Positions 46,532 through 54,955 of a DNA stretch of 64,000 nucleotides are shown one piece after another; the first letter of the stretch is position 1; every line of letters starts with the position of its first letter. The stretch covers positions 1 through 64,000 of the forward strand of contig JBBIKZ010000001.1 in assembly GCA_037445185.1 (NCBI GenBank), in the 5' to 3' direction. Position numbers and translations under genes: made by a program. The stretch is from JANWZL01 sp037445185. GTDB lineage: Bacteria; Pseudomonadota; Gammaproteobacteria; Burkholderiales; Thiobacillaceae. Under the pieces are notes generated by a model. The model was not told where the DNA came from. It saw only the letters and a program-made list of their open reading frames with translations, and did no database searches.

Positions 46532-47500
46532 ATGATGCGTATCCTGATCGTCGGCTGCGGCGACGTGGGTCTGCGCGCGGCCCGACTGCTGCGCGGGCGG
46601 GCCCGGGTCTATGGCCTGCTCCGCAACCCGGACCGCGCCGCCGCCCTGCGTGAAGCCGGGGTGGTGCCGGTCAGGGGCGACCTGGACGATGCCGCCACGC
46701 TGCGCCGTTTGACCGCGCTCGCCGATGCCGTGTTGCATTTCGCCCCACCACCCGTGGCAGGTGATGCGGATCCACGCACCCGGCGGCTCATCGCCAGCCT
46801 GGGGCGGCGAAGTCTAGCACGCGGCGCCTCCAGCGCGGACCTCGCGCGACAAGCGCATCCCCAAGGCGGAATGGGGGTACTGCCGCGGCGTGTGGTCTAC
46901 ATCAGCACCAGCGGCGTCTACGGCGATTGCGGCGGCGCGTGGGTGGCGGAGACGCGCCCGATCCGCCCGCACAATGCCCGCGCCCAGCGCCGCGCCGATG
47001 CGGAACGGCGGCTGCGGCGCTGGGCGGGGCGGACGGGCCGGCGGCTCGCCATCCTACGCGCGCCCGGCATCTATGCCCAGGACCGCATGCCGGCGGCGCG
47101 CGTGCGGCAGGGCCTACCGGCGCTCCTGCCCGAGGAGGACATCCACACCAACCACATCCATGCCGAGGACCTCGCCCGTCTGGCCATCGTCGCCCTGTTC
47201 CGGGGCAGGCCGAACCGCCTGTACAACGCCGTGGACGACAGCGCACTCAAGATGGGCGACTGGTTCGACGTCGTCGCCGATCACCTCGGCCTGCCGCGCC
47301 CACCGCGGCTGACCAGGGACGCGGTCTTGGCGGCGGTCACGCCGGCGATGCGCTCCTTCCTCAGCGAGTCGCGGCGGCTGGTCAACCGGCGCATCAAGCG
47401 TGAGCTGCGTTTCCGGCTCCTCTATCCCACGGTGCGGGAGGGGCTGGCCGCAGTCGGCGCGCCCGGCCCCCAAGGGGACACCGACTCCCCGGCGGCGTAA
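46532..47500 (+). CDS. SDR/epimerase-like NAD-dependent protein with an in-frame insert
   Basis: 322 residues. The Rossmann start RILIVGCGDVGLRAARLL and VVYISTSGVYGDCGG mark an extended SDR. Residues about 93-118 (SLARGASSADLARQ, then HPQGGMGVLP) sit between the two strands where relatives have a short loop, and look like an in-frame repeat insertion. The substrate is unknown. It is divergent from the reductase gene. Confidence 0.82.
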   Translation: MMRILIVGCGDVGLRAARLLRGRARVYGLLRNPDRAAALREAGVVPVRGDLDDAATLRRLTALADAVLHFAPPPVAGDADPRTRRLIASLGRRSLARGASSADLARQAHPQGGMGVLPRRVVYISTSGVYGDCGGAWVAETRPIRPHNARAQRRADAERRLRRWAGRTGRRLAILRAPGIYAQDRMPAARVRQGLPALLPEEDIHTNHIHAEDLARLAIVALFRGRPNRLYNAVDDSALKMGDWFDVVADHLGLPRPPRLTRDAVLAAVTPAMRSFLSESRRLVNRRIKRELRFRLLYPTVREGLAAVGAPGPQGDTDSPAA

Positions 47501-47502
47501 GG

Positions 47503-48708
47503 CTAACGGTAGAGGAGCACGTCCTCGCGCTCCTCACGCCAGGCCGCTTCGTCGGCAGTGGCGAGGGCATCGAGGTCGGCGGGTGAGGCCATCGGATCGT
47601 CCACCCACTGGCGCAGCAGGGGGCTGCCGTTGATGAGGTCGATGGCGAGGCGGTCGAACTCGTATTCGTAGGGGAAGTCGCGCCACAACGGGTAGTCGGG
47701 ATCAAGGCGCCGGATCGCCTTGAAGGCCAGGGCCATGAGGCGCCAGGGGCGGAAGGCGGCGGGGTCGTAGGCGCCGTCCTCGACGTGGATCTGCAGCCCC
47801 GCGCACAGCCGCCCCGCGTGCTTGTGGAAGGTGGGCTCGAACCAGCACTCGCGCAGGCGGCAGCCCTCGAGCCAGTGCGGCGCAAGCCGCTGCATCTCGG
47901 CTACGAGCCGGCGCGGCTCCAGGTCGGGGGCGCCGAGGAGCTCCAGCGGTCGGGTGGTGCCGCGGCCTTCCGACAGGGTGGTGCCCTCGAGCATCACCGT
48001 GCCGGCGTAGCAGCGCGCCATCCACAGGTTGGGCGCGTTGGGGCTGGGGTTGACCCAGGCGCGCTCGTTGAGCGGCCAGCCGTAACCTGGCCCGGCCTCG
48101 GGCTGCCAGTCGCGCAGGGTCACGACCCGGTAGTCCACGTCGAGCTTGAGGGTGCGCACGAACCAGGCGCCCAGCTCGCCCAGGGTGAGACCGTGGCGCA
48201 TGGGCAGGGGGCCGGCGCCGACGAAACTCTCCCAGCCCGGCCGCAACGTCAGTCCCTCCACCGGCCGGCCGACGGGATTGGGGCGATCGAGCACCACGAC
48301 TGTCTTGCTGTGCGCCGCGGCGGCCTCGAGCACGTAGCGGAGGGTGGTGACGTAGGTGTAGATGCGGCAGCCGAGGTCCTGCAGGTCGACCAGCAGCGCG
48401 TCGAAGGTCTCCAGCATCGCCGCGGTGGGCCGGCGCACCTCGCCGTAGAGGCTGAAGACCGGGATGCCGTGCACGGGGTCGAGGTAATCGGGCGACTCGA
48501 CCATGTTGTCCTGCTTGTCGCCGCGCAGCCCATGCTGCGGGCCGAAGGCCGCGGTGAGCTCGAGTTCGGGCAGGGCGGCAAGCGCGTCGAGGGCGTGGGT
48601 GAGGTCGGCGGTCACCGAGGCGGGGTGCGCCAGCAGGGCGATGCGCCGACCCCTGAGGGGGTGGCGCAGCTCGGGCTCGCTGAGCAGGCGGTCGAGGCCG
48701 GTTTTCAT
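47503..48708 (-). CDS. DUF1343 protein, NamZ-like exo-N-acetylmuramidase
   Basis: 401 residues. AAFGPQHGLRGDKQDNM, VDLQDLGCRIYTY and VVLDRPNPVGR are DUF1343 signatures; a characterized member removes N-acetylmuramic acid from peptidoglycan fragments. No signal peptide is visible from ATG 48708, so it may act in the cytoplasm. It overlaps the DOMON-like gene by 4 bp. Confidence 0.85.
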   Translation of the reverse strand: MKTGLDRLLSEPELRHPLRGRRIALLAHPASVTADLTHALDALAALPELELTAAFGPQHGLRGDKQDNMVESPDYLDPVHGIPVFSLYGEVRRPTAAMLETFDALLVDLQDLGCRIYTYVTTLRYVLEAAAAHSKTVVVLDRPNPVGRPVEGLTLRPGWESFVGAGPLPMRHGLTLGELGAWFVRTLKLDVDYRVVTLRDWQPEAGPGYGWPLNERAWVNPSPNAPNLWMARCYAGTVMLEGTTLSEGRGTTRPLELLGAPDLEPRRLVAEMQRLAPHWLEGCRLRECWFEPTFHKHAGRLCAGLQIHVEDGAYDPAAFRPWRLMALAFKAIRRLDPDYPLWRDFPYEYEFDRLAIDLINGSPLLRQWVDDPMASPADLDALATADEAAWREEREDVLLYR

Positions 48709-49241
48709 GGCGGGTCGAGTCTGAGGCGGAAGGCGTCGGGGTGATGGAAGTCCGGCGCATCGCCGGGATGGGCCAGGGCCCAATAGGATAGCTGGCCGGC
48801 CTGATCCTCGATCACGGCACTGAGGCCAATGCGCAGTGGGCGCCCCGGCGGGAGGTCCGGGCTCGCCAGGCCGGCGGTCAGGGTCAGCCGGTCTTCCGTG
48901 TGTTGGCAGGTGATGTGGGGCGGCCGGATGGGGGCCGGCAGACCGCCGCGCCGGTAGGTCGCGAAGTCGTAGGCCTGCCACGCACCCGAGGGGGCGAAGT
49001 TGTACTCGCGATAGGCGGGGGCCTGCCGGCCCATGACGAAGGCCTCCAGGCAGGTATGCCGCCACAGGCCGTCGACCCGGTCGCCGCGGGCCGACGGCGG
49101 GCGCTTGAGCCGCGCCAGGTCGCCGCTGACGGTGTACACGAGGGTCAGGCGCGCGCGCCCATCCCATGCCAGCCTCACCGCGATGCCCGCCAGCCAGGGG
49201 ACCGGCGTGGCCGGGTGACACAGCAGGGCGGCCTCGGTCAC
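48705..49241 (-). CDS. DOMON-like domain protein
   Basis: 178 residues, GTG start at 49241 overlapping the photolyase stop (GTGA). A beta-sandwich pattern with RLTLVYTVSGDLARL, LWRHTCLEAFV and EYNFAPSGAWQAYDF matches the DOMON-like family often found beside DUF1343. Function unknown; DOMON folds bind heme or sugars. Confidence 0.75.
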   Translation of the reverse strand: MTEAALLCHPATPVPWLAGIAVRLAWDGRARLTLVYTVSGDLARLKRPPSARGDRVDGLWRHTCLEAFVMGRQAPAYREYNFAPSGAWQAYDFATYRRGGLPAPIRPPHITCQHTEDRLTLTAGLASPDLPPGRPLRIGLSAVIEDQAGQLSYWALAHPGDAPDFHHPDAFRLRLDPP

Positions 49242-50656
49242 GCCACGCTCCTGAACAGGCCCAGGGTCGTCTGCCTCGCCTTGGCATGATCGACGATGGG
49301 CCACGGGTAGTCCCGCCCGATGACGACGCCGCAGGCGTTCTGGACGCCGGCCGGCATCTTCCACGGGGCGTGCAGGTATTTGTCCGGGACCGCCGCCAGC
49401 TCGGGCAGGTAGCGGCGGATGAAGCGGCCATCGGGGTCGAAGCGTTCCGACTGGGTGACCGGGTTGAAGATGCGAAACCAGGGCTGGGCGTCCGTGCCCA
49501 CACCGGCCGACCACTGCCAGCCGCCGACATTGGCGGCCTGGTCGTAGTCGATCAGCCGGGCGGCGAAATGGCGCTCCCCCAGGCGCCAGTCCACGTGCAG
49601 GTCCTTCACCAGGAAACTGGCGGCGATCATGCGCAGCCGGTTGTGCATGTAGCCGGTCTGATCGAGCTGGCGCATGGCCGCGTCGACGATGGGGTAGCCG
49701 GTGCGCGCCTCGCACCAGGCCTGAAAATGGCCGGGCGGGTTGGGCCAGACGAGGCGGTCGAACTTGCGCTGGAAGGCATTCTCGACCGTCTCGGGGTAGT
49801 GCCACAGCAGCATCTGGTAGAACTCGCGCCAGATGAGCTCGGAGAGCCACACCCGTGCCCCCTCGCCGTGCCGCTCGCTCGCCCGACGCACCAGTTCGCG
49901 CACGCTCACCGTGCCGAAGCGTAGGTGCACCGAAAGATAGGAGGGCCCCTTGAGGCCGGGATAGTCGCGCCGTTCGTGGTAGCGGTCGATGCGTTGCAGG
50001 AAGTCTGCGAGCAAGGCCCGGGCCCCGGCCTCGCCGGCCTGAACGCCGAGTGCGTTGAGGTTCGTGGCCTGGAAGCCGAGCGCCTCCAGCCTGGGCATGG
50101 GCAGGGGGTCGGCCTTGGCCAGGCGGTCGAGCCGCATGCGGCTCGGGTGGGCGGCGAGGTCCGCGGGCGTGAGGCGTGCCAGCCAGGCGCGCCGGTAAGG
50201 GGTGTAGACGTGGAAGGGGTGGCCGGCGGCATTGAGCACCTCGTCGGTGTCGAAGATGACCTGATCCTTGTGCAGGACCAGGCGCTGGCCCTGAGCGGCC
50301 AGGGTCTCGGCCACCGCTTCGTCCCGCGCGCGGGCGCGCGGCTCGTAGTCACGGGCCGCATGCACCTCGTGCGCGCCCAGCTCGCGCGCGATCTGCGGGA
50401 TGAGGACCTTGGCCGGCCCATGCAGGACGTACAGGCTGCCGCCGTGGTGCTCCAGCTCGGCCTTGAGGGTGGCGACGGACGCCCAGATGAATTCCACCCG
50501 TCTGTCCCGGCGGTCGGACAGGGCGTCCAGGATGTCGGTGTCGAAAACGAAGACGCCGTGCACGCGTCGGCCCGACGCCAGGGCCTGAGCGAGGGCGGCG
50601 TGGTCGGTCAGGCGCAGGTCGCGGCGGAACCAGACCAGGGCGTCGTCACAGGACAT
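49238..50656 (-). CDS. phrB: Deoxyribodipyrimidine photolyase
   Basis: 472 residues. It repairs UV dimers using blue light. The N-terminal antenna domain ([16 protein letters not shown]) and C-terminal FAD domain ([42 protein letters not shown]) are complete. It is the first gene of the phrB-DOMON-DUF1343 unit and divergent from algH. Confidence 0.95.
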   Translation of the reverse strand: MSCDDALVWFRRDLRLTDHAALAQALASGRRVHGVFVFDTDILDALSDRRDRRVEFIWASVATLKAELEHHGGSLYVLHGPAKVLIPQIARELGAHEVHAARDYEPRARARDEAVAETLAAQGQRLVLHKDQVIFDTDEVLNAAGHPFHVYTPYRRAWLARLTPADLAAHPSRMRLDRLAKADPLPMPRLEALGFQATNLNALGVQAGEAGARALLADFLQRIDRYHERRDYPGLKGPSYLSVHLRFGTVSVRELVRRASERHGEGARVWLSELIWREFYQMLLWHYPETVENAFQRKFDRLVWPNPPGHFQAWCEARTGYPIVDAAMRQLDQTGYMHNRLRMIAASFLVKDLHVDWRLGERHFAARLIDYDQAANVGGWQWSAGVGTDAQPWFRIFNPVTQSERFDPDGRFIRRYLPELAAVPDKYLHAPWKMPAGVQNACGVVIGRDYPWPIVDHAKARQTTLGLFRSVA

Positions 50657-50823
50657 GGGATGAGGCGTATCGGGCGGCGTGGCATGGCTTCGATTTTGCG
50701 TCCCTGGTCGCGGGGTTTACAATCACCCACGGCAGTGATCGTCGGACAGGCGAAGGGGTGTTCCGGGTGAGCGGGGACGCTTCCCACGCCAGTCGGCGGC
50801 GCGGCCCAGCCCCCGGTGCCGAC

Positions 50824-51384
50824 ATGGAAAACGCCAACTTTACCGACCACTTCCTCATCGCCATGCCCAACATGGTGGACCCCAACTTTGCCGGGACGCT
50901 GACCTACATCTGCGACCACGGAGAACAGGGGGCCCTCGGCGTGGTGATCAACCGTCCCATCGATCTGTCGCTGGAAAAGCTGTTCGAGCAGATCGGGCTC
51001 AGCCTGGATGACGAGCGGCTGGTGGGCCTGCCCGTCTATTACGGCGGTCCGGTACAGGTCGAGCGCGGTTTCGTCCTGCACCGGCCGGTGGGGGGGTGGA
51101 ACTCCACCCTGGCGGTAAACGAACAGGTCGGCCTGACCACCTCCAAGGACATCCTGGAGGCCACCTGCCGCCGGGAAGGACCGGCGCAGATCCTAGTGAC
51201 CCTCGGCTATGCCGGTTGGGGCCCGGGTCAGCTGGAGGAGGAGATCAAGCAGAATGCCTGGCTCACGGTGGCGGCGGACCCAGACGTGATCTTCGACCTG
51301 CCGCCCGAGGCGCGCCTGCCGGCGGCCATGCAGCTGCTGGGCATCGATCCGGCGATGCTGTCCGAGGATGCCGGACACGCATGA
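50824..51384 (+). CDS. algH: YqgE/AlgH family protein
   Basis: 186 residues. [20 protein letters not shown] and [10 protein letters not shown] are the family signature; its function is unclear. ATG 50824 fits better than upstream frames. It overlaps ruvX by 4 bp (ATGA) at the head of the ruvX-pyr operon. Confidence 0.93.
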   Translation: MENANFTDHFLIAMPNMVDPNFAGTLTYICDHGEQGALGVVINRPIDLSLEKLFEQIGLSLDDERLVGLPVYYGGPVQVERGFVLHRPVGGWNSTLAVNEQVGLTTSKDILEATCRREGPAQILVTLGYAGWGPGQLEEEIKQNAWLTVAADPDVIFDLPPEARLPAAMQLLGIDPAMLSEDAGHA

Positions 51385-51866
51385 CCAACAGGGTAGTGAG
51401 CGGTGCCGGTGAATGTTCGTCAGACATTGCCAGCCCGACCGTGTTCCGCAGAAAGGGCAGTGTGCTCGCCTTCGACTTCGGGCTCAAGCGCATCGGTGTC
51501 GCCGTGGGGGAATGGGAGACTCGCTCCTCGCACCCGCTCGAGACCATCGCCGAGGAGGCCAATGCACGGCGATTCACCCGCATCGGCGCGTTGGTGGCCG
51601 AGTGGCGGCCGGTGGAGCTGGTCGTCGGCCTGCCGCGCTCCCTGGAGGGCGCCGAGCACGAGCTCAGCCGGCGCTGCCGTCGCTTCGCCAACCAGCTCGC
51701 CGGCCGCTTCGATCTGCCGGTGCGGCTCATCGACGAGCGGCTGACCTCCGCCGAGGCCGAGGCGCGGCTCAGGCAGGCCGGTGTGCACGGTGCGCGGCGG
51801 CGGCAGGCGGTGGACAGTCTGGCCGCGCAACGTATCCTGGACGACTATTTCGAGCAATCGCCCTAG
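51381..51866 (+). CDS. ruvX: Holliday junction resolvase-like RuvX (YqgF)
   Basis: 161 residues. The RNase H-like start [13 protein letters not shown], then [10 protein letters not shown] and [13 protein letters not shown]. In E. coli it processes the 5' end of 16S pre-rRNA. About 25 residues before the fold are longer than usual, so an internal start is possible. Confidence 0.92.
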   Translation: MTNRVVSGAGECSSDIASPTVFRRKGSVLAFDFGLKRIGVAVGEWETRSSHPLETIAEEANARRFTRIGALVAEWRPVELVVGLPRSLEGAEHELSRRCRRFANQLAGRFDLPVRLIDERLTSAEAEARLRQAGVHGARRRQAVDSLAAQRILDDYFEQSP

Positions 51867-51867
51867 C

Positions 51868-52365
51868 ATGCATCTGCCCCAACCGCGAGCGCTAATCGAC
51901 GAGCTGGCCGCAGCCATCCGCCCGGTAATGCGGCCGGACCTGGCCTTGGTGGGCATCCACACCGGCGGCGTCTGGGTCATGGACGCCTTGGCCGATCACC
52001 TGGGGCTAGACCATCCCCGCGGGGTACTCGATATCTCTTTCTATCGCGACGATTTTTCGCGCATCGGCCTGCATCCGGAGGTCAAGCCCTCGCGCATCCC
52101 CTTCGACGTCGAGGGTCGCGACATCCTGCTCATCGATGACGTGCTCTACACGGGGCGCACCGTGCGGGCGGCCATGAATCTGTTGTTCGACTATGGGCGC
52201 CCTGCCGCCATCCGTCTGGCCGTGCTGGTCGACCGGGGCGGGCGCGAGCTGCCGATCTGCCCCGATTACCTGGGAATGAAGTTGGCCCTGGATGCAGGCG
52301 CGCACATCAGCCTGCAGCGCGACGACTCCGGCGCGCTGTCGTTCGTGCTGAGCGAGAGGCCATGA
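51868..52365 (+). CDS. pyrR: Pyrimidine operon regulator / uracil phosphoribosyltransferase PyrR
   Basis: 165 residues. The PRPP loop [17 protein letters not shown] is intact. In Gram-positives it binds RNA to attenuate pyr genes; in proteobacteria the regulatory role is less certain. It starts 1 bp after the ruvX stop. Confidence 0.93.
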   Translation: MHLPQPRALIDELAAAIRPVMRPDLALVGIHTGGVWVMDALADHLGLDHPRGVLDISFYRDDFSRIGLHPEVKPSRIPFDVEGRDILLIDDVLYTGRTVRAAMNLLFDYGRPAAIRLAVLVDRGGRELPICPDYLGMKLALDAGAHISLQRDDSGALSFVLSERP

Positions 52366-52450
52366 TCGGCGCGCGGACGTTGCAGGGTCGACTCGGCAGG
52401 CCGGCGCGCGATCTCCGCTCACCCGCCCGTGTGCTTTGCGCTGCCCGGTC

Positions 52451-53527
52451 ATGAACGGCGACCTGCAGCTCAACGCCGACGGCAGCCTGCGTCACCTGTT
52501 GACTCTGGACGGCCTGCCGGCGCGCATCCTGACCCAGATCCTTGACACGGCCGAATCCTTCATCTCGCTGGGTGACCCCACCGGCCGCGTGCACGGTCGT
52601 GCCGGACGGCCGGCCCCGCAGCGGCATGCGGGCGGTAGGCGGGCCCCTGCCGCCGGCCACGCCGCCGCGGGGGCGGAAGTCGCCGCAGCGCCCGACCACC
52701 CGCGCGAGGTCAAGAAGGTGCCCCTGTTGCGCGGCAAGGCCATCTTCAACCTGTTCTTCGAGCCCTCCACCCGCACCCGGACCACCTTCGAGATCGCCGC
52801 CAAGCGTCTGTCGGCCGACGTGGTCAACCTCAACATCGCCACCTCGGCCCAGAGCAAGGGGGAGACCCTGCTCGACACGGTGGCCAACCTCTCGGCCATG
52901 CAGGCGGACATGTTCGTCGTGCGCCACGCCGCCAGCGGCGCGCCGCACCTCATCGCCCGCCACGTCGCCCCACACATCCACGTCATCAACGCCGGTGACG
53001 GGCGCTGCGCCCACCCCACCCAGGGGCTGCTGGACATGTTCACCATCCGCCAGCACAAGGGCGGCTTCAACCATTTGCGCGTGGCCGTGGTCGGCGATGT
53101 GCTGCACTCGCGCGTCGCCCGCTCGCAGATCCATGCCCTCACCACGCTCGGCTGCCCGGAGGTGCGGGTGGTCGCGCCGCGCACCCTGCTGCCGCGAGAC
53201 GTGGACAGCCTGGGGGTGCACGTGCACTACCGCATGGAGACCGGCATCCGGGACTGCGACGTGGTGATCATGCTGCGCCTGCAGAACGAACGCATGCAAG
53301 GGGCGCTGCTGCCCTCGCCGCAGGAGTATTTCAAGTACTGGGGACTCACGCCGGAGAAGCTCAAGCTGGCCAAACCCGATGCCATCGTCATGCACCCGGG
53401 TCCCATGAACCGCGGCGTCGAGATCGACTCGGACGTGGCCGACGGTGGCCACTCGGTCATCCTCAACCAGGTCACCTACGGCATCGCCGTGCGCATGGCG
53501 GTGATGAGCCTGCTGGCGGGCAATTGA
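52451..53527 (+). CDS. pyrB: Aspartate carbamoyltransferase catalytic chain with an insert
   Basis: 358 residues against about 310-320 usually. Catalytic motifs are present: [18 protein letters not shown] and [14 protein letters not shown]. Residues about 42-84 form an Ala/Arg/Pro/Gly-rich in-frame insert (starting [11 protein letters not shown], ending APDHP) just before [12 protein letters not shown], where relatives have only a few residues. It is followed by the PyrX homologue, the usual non-catalytic partner in this ATCase type. Confidence 0.92.
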   Translation: MNGDLQLNADGSLRHLLTLDGLPARILTQILDTAESFISLGDPTGRVHGRAGRPAPQRHAGGRRAPAAGHAAAGAEVAAAPDHPREVKKVPLLRGKAIFNLFFEPSTRTRTTFEIAAKRLSADVVNLNIATSAQSKGETLLDTVANLSAMQADMFVVRHAASGAPHLIARHVAPHIHVINAGDGRCAHPTQGLLDMFTIRQHKGGFNHLRVAVVGDVLHSRVARSQIHALTTLGCPEVRVVAPRTLLPRDVDSLGVHVHYRMETGIRDCDVVIMLRLQNERMQGALLPSPQEYFKYWGLTPEKLKLAKPDAIVMHPGPMNRGVEIDSDVADGGHSVILNQVTYGIAVRMAVMSLLAGN

Positions 53528-53534
53528 TCCGGCC

Positions 53535-54815
53535 ATGAAGATCCTCATCCGCAACGGCCGCGTCCTCGATCCGGAAAGCGGTCTGGACGCCGTCTGCGAC
53601 GTGTGCGTGGCCGCCGGGCGCATCGTCGCCGTGGGCACCGCACCGGCCGATTTCCATCCCAACCTGGAGATCGACGCGCGCGGGCTCGTCGTCTGCCCCG
53701 GCCTGGTCGATCTGTCGGTGCGCCTGCGCGAGCCGGGCTTCGAGTACATGGCCACCCTGGAATCCGAGATGCGGGCGGCGGCCGCCGGCGGGGTGACCAG
53801 CCTGGCCTGTCCGCCCGACACCGACCCACCGCTGGATGAGCCCGGTCTGGTGGAGATGCTCAAGTTCCGCACCCGCACGAGCCCCGGGCCGCGGGTCTAT
53901 CCCGTCGGCGCGCTCACCTGGAAGCTCAAGGGGGAACGGCTCACCGAGATGGCGGAGCTCAACGAGGCGGGCTGTGTCGCCTTCAGCCAGGCCGACGCGC
54001 CCCTCGTCGACACCCGCGTCCTGCTGCGGGCGCTCGAATACGCGGTGACCTTCGACCTGCCGGTCTGGCTGCGCCCGCAGGATCCCCATCTCGCCCGTGA
54101 CGGTGTCGCCCACGACGGTGTCGTGGCCGCCCGGCTGGGGCTGCCCGCCATCCCCGTGCCGGCGGAGACGGTGGCCCTGCAGACCATCCTGCTGCTGGCG
54201 CGCGAGACCGGCGCCCGCGTGCATCTCGCCCGGATGTCCAGCCGCGCTGGCCTCGACATGGTGCGTCGTGCCAAGCATGACGGGCTGCGCATCACCTGCG
54301 ACGTGGCGGTGCACCACGTCCATCTGTCGGAGATGGACCTGGTGGACTTCAACGCCAACTGTCATCTCGTCCCGCCGCTACGTAGCATCCGCGACCGGGA
54401 TGCCATCCGCCAGGCGCTGCGCGAGGGGTTGGTGGACGCCATCTGTTCCGACCATGCGCCGGTCAACGACGACGCCAAGGAGCTGCCCTTCCAGGAGGCC
54501 CAACCCGGCGCCACCGGGGTGGAACTGTTGCTGCCGCTGACCCTGAAATGGGCGCGCGAGATGGATGTGCCCCTGCTCGAGGCGATCGACCTCATCACCC
54601 GCCGTCCCGCCCGCATCCTCGGCACCCAGGCCGGCAGCCTGGCGGTGGGGCAGCCGGCCGATCTGTGCCTGTTCGACCCGGAGCGCCCCTGGACGGTGAG
54701 CCGCCAGACCCTGCTGTCGCTGGGCAAGAACAGCCCTTACCTGGGCACGGAGCTCATCGGCCAGGTGATGTACACCATCATCGACGGCCATATCGACTTC
54801 AAACGCAACCACTGA
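53535..54815 (+). CDS. pyrX: Catalytically inactive dihydroorotase homologue PyrX (PyrC')
   Basis: 426 residues with the dihydroorotase fold, but the zinc-binding HxH reads DLSVRLREPG and the late DHAPH reads SDHAPV. Metal binding is therefore lost. Such pseudo-dihydroorotases assemble with PyrB in Pseudomonas-type ATCase holoenzymes. It starts 7 bp after pyrB. A true pyrC must exist elsewhere. Confidence 0.88.
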   Translation: MKILIRNGRVLDPESGLDAVCDVCVAAGRIVAVGTAPADFHPNLEIDARGLVVCPGLVDLSVRLREPGFEYMATLESEMRAAAAGGVTSLACPPDTDPPLDEPGLVEMLKFRTRTSPGPRVYPVGALTWKLKGERLTEMAELNEAGCVAFSQADAPLVDTRVLLRALEYAVTFDLPVWLRPQDPHLARDGVAHDGVVAARLGLPAIPVPAETVALQTILLLARETGARVHLARMSSRAGLDMVRRAKHDGLRITCDVAVHHVHLSEMDLVDFNANCHLVPPLRSIRDRDAIRQALREGLVDAICSDHAPVNDDAKELPFQEAQPGATGVELLLPLTLKWAREMDVPLLEAIDLITRRPARILGTQAGSLAVGQPADLCLFDPERPWTVSRQTLLSLGKNSPYLGTELIGQVMYTIIDGHIDFKRNH

Positions 54816-54940
54816 GAACGTGTGCATAGTTCTGCTGCGCGTCCCGATCTCGAAGCTGCGCTGCTCGCCGTACTGAACGTACGACTGCGCCTCTCGCTTC
54901 AACCTCGGGCCGCTTGCGACGCAAACGTCCACAAGTTCTG
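54814..54940. mobile_element. 127-bp imperfect palindromic element
   Basis: GAGAACGTGTGCATAGTTCTG at the left pairs imperfectly with the right end (ACGTCCACAAGTTCTG). The interior shares the CTGCGCG...CGAT...GCTGCG layout with the elements at 3641 and 30260. It lies directly after pyrX and 15 bp before the Lon-like gene. No target duplication is clear. Confidence 0.45.
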
Positions 54941-54955
54941 ACCCCGCACGCCAAA

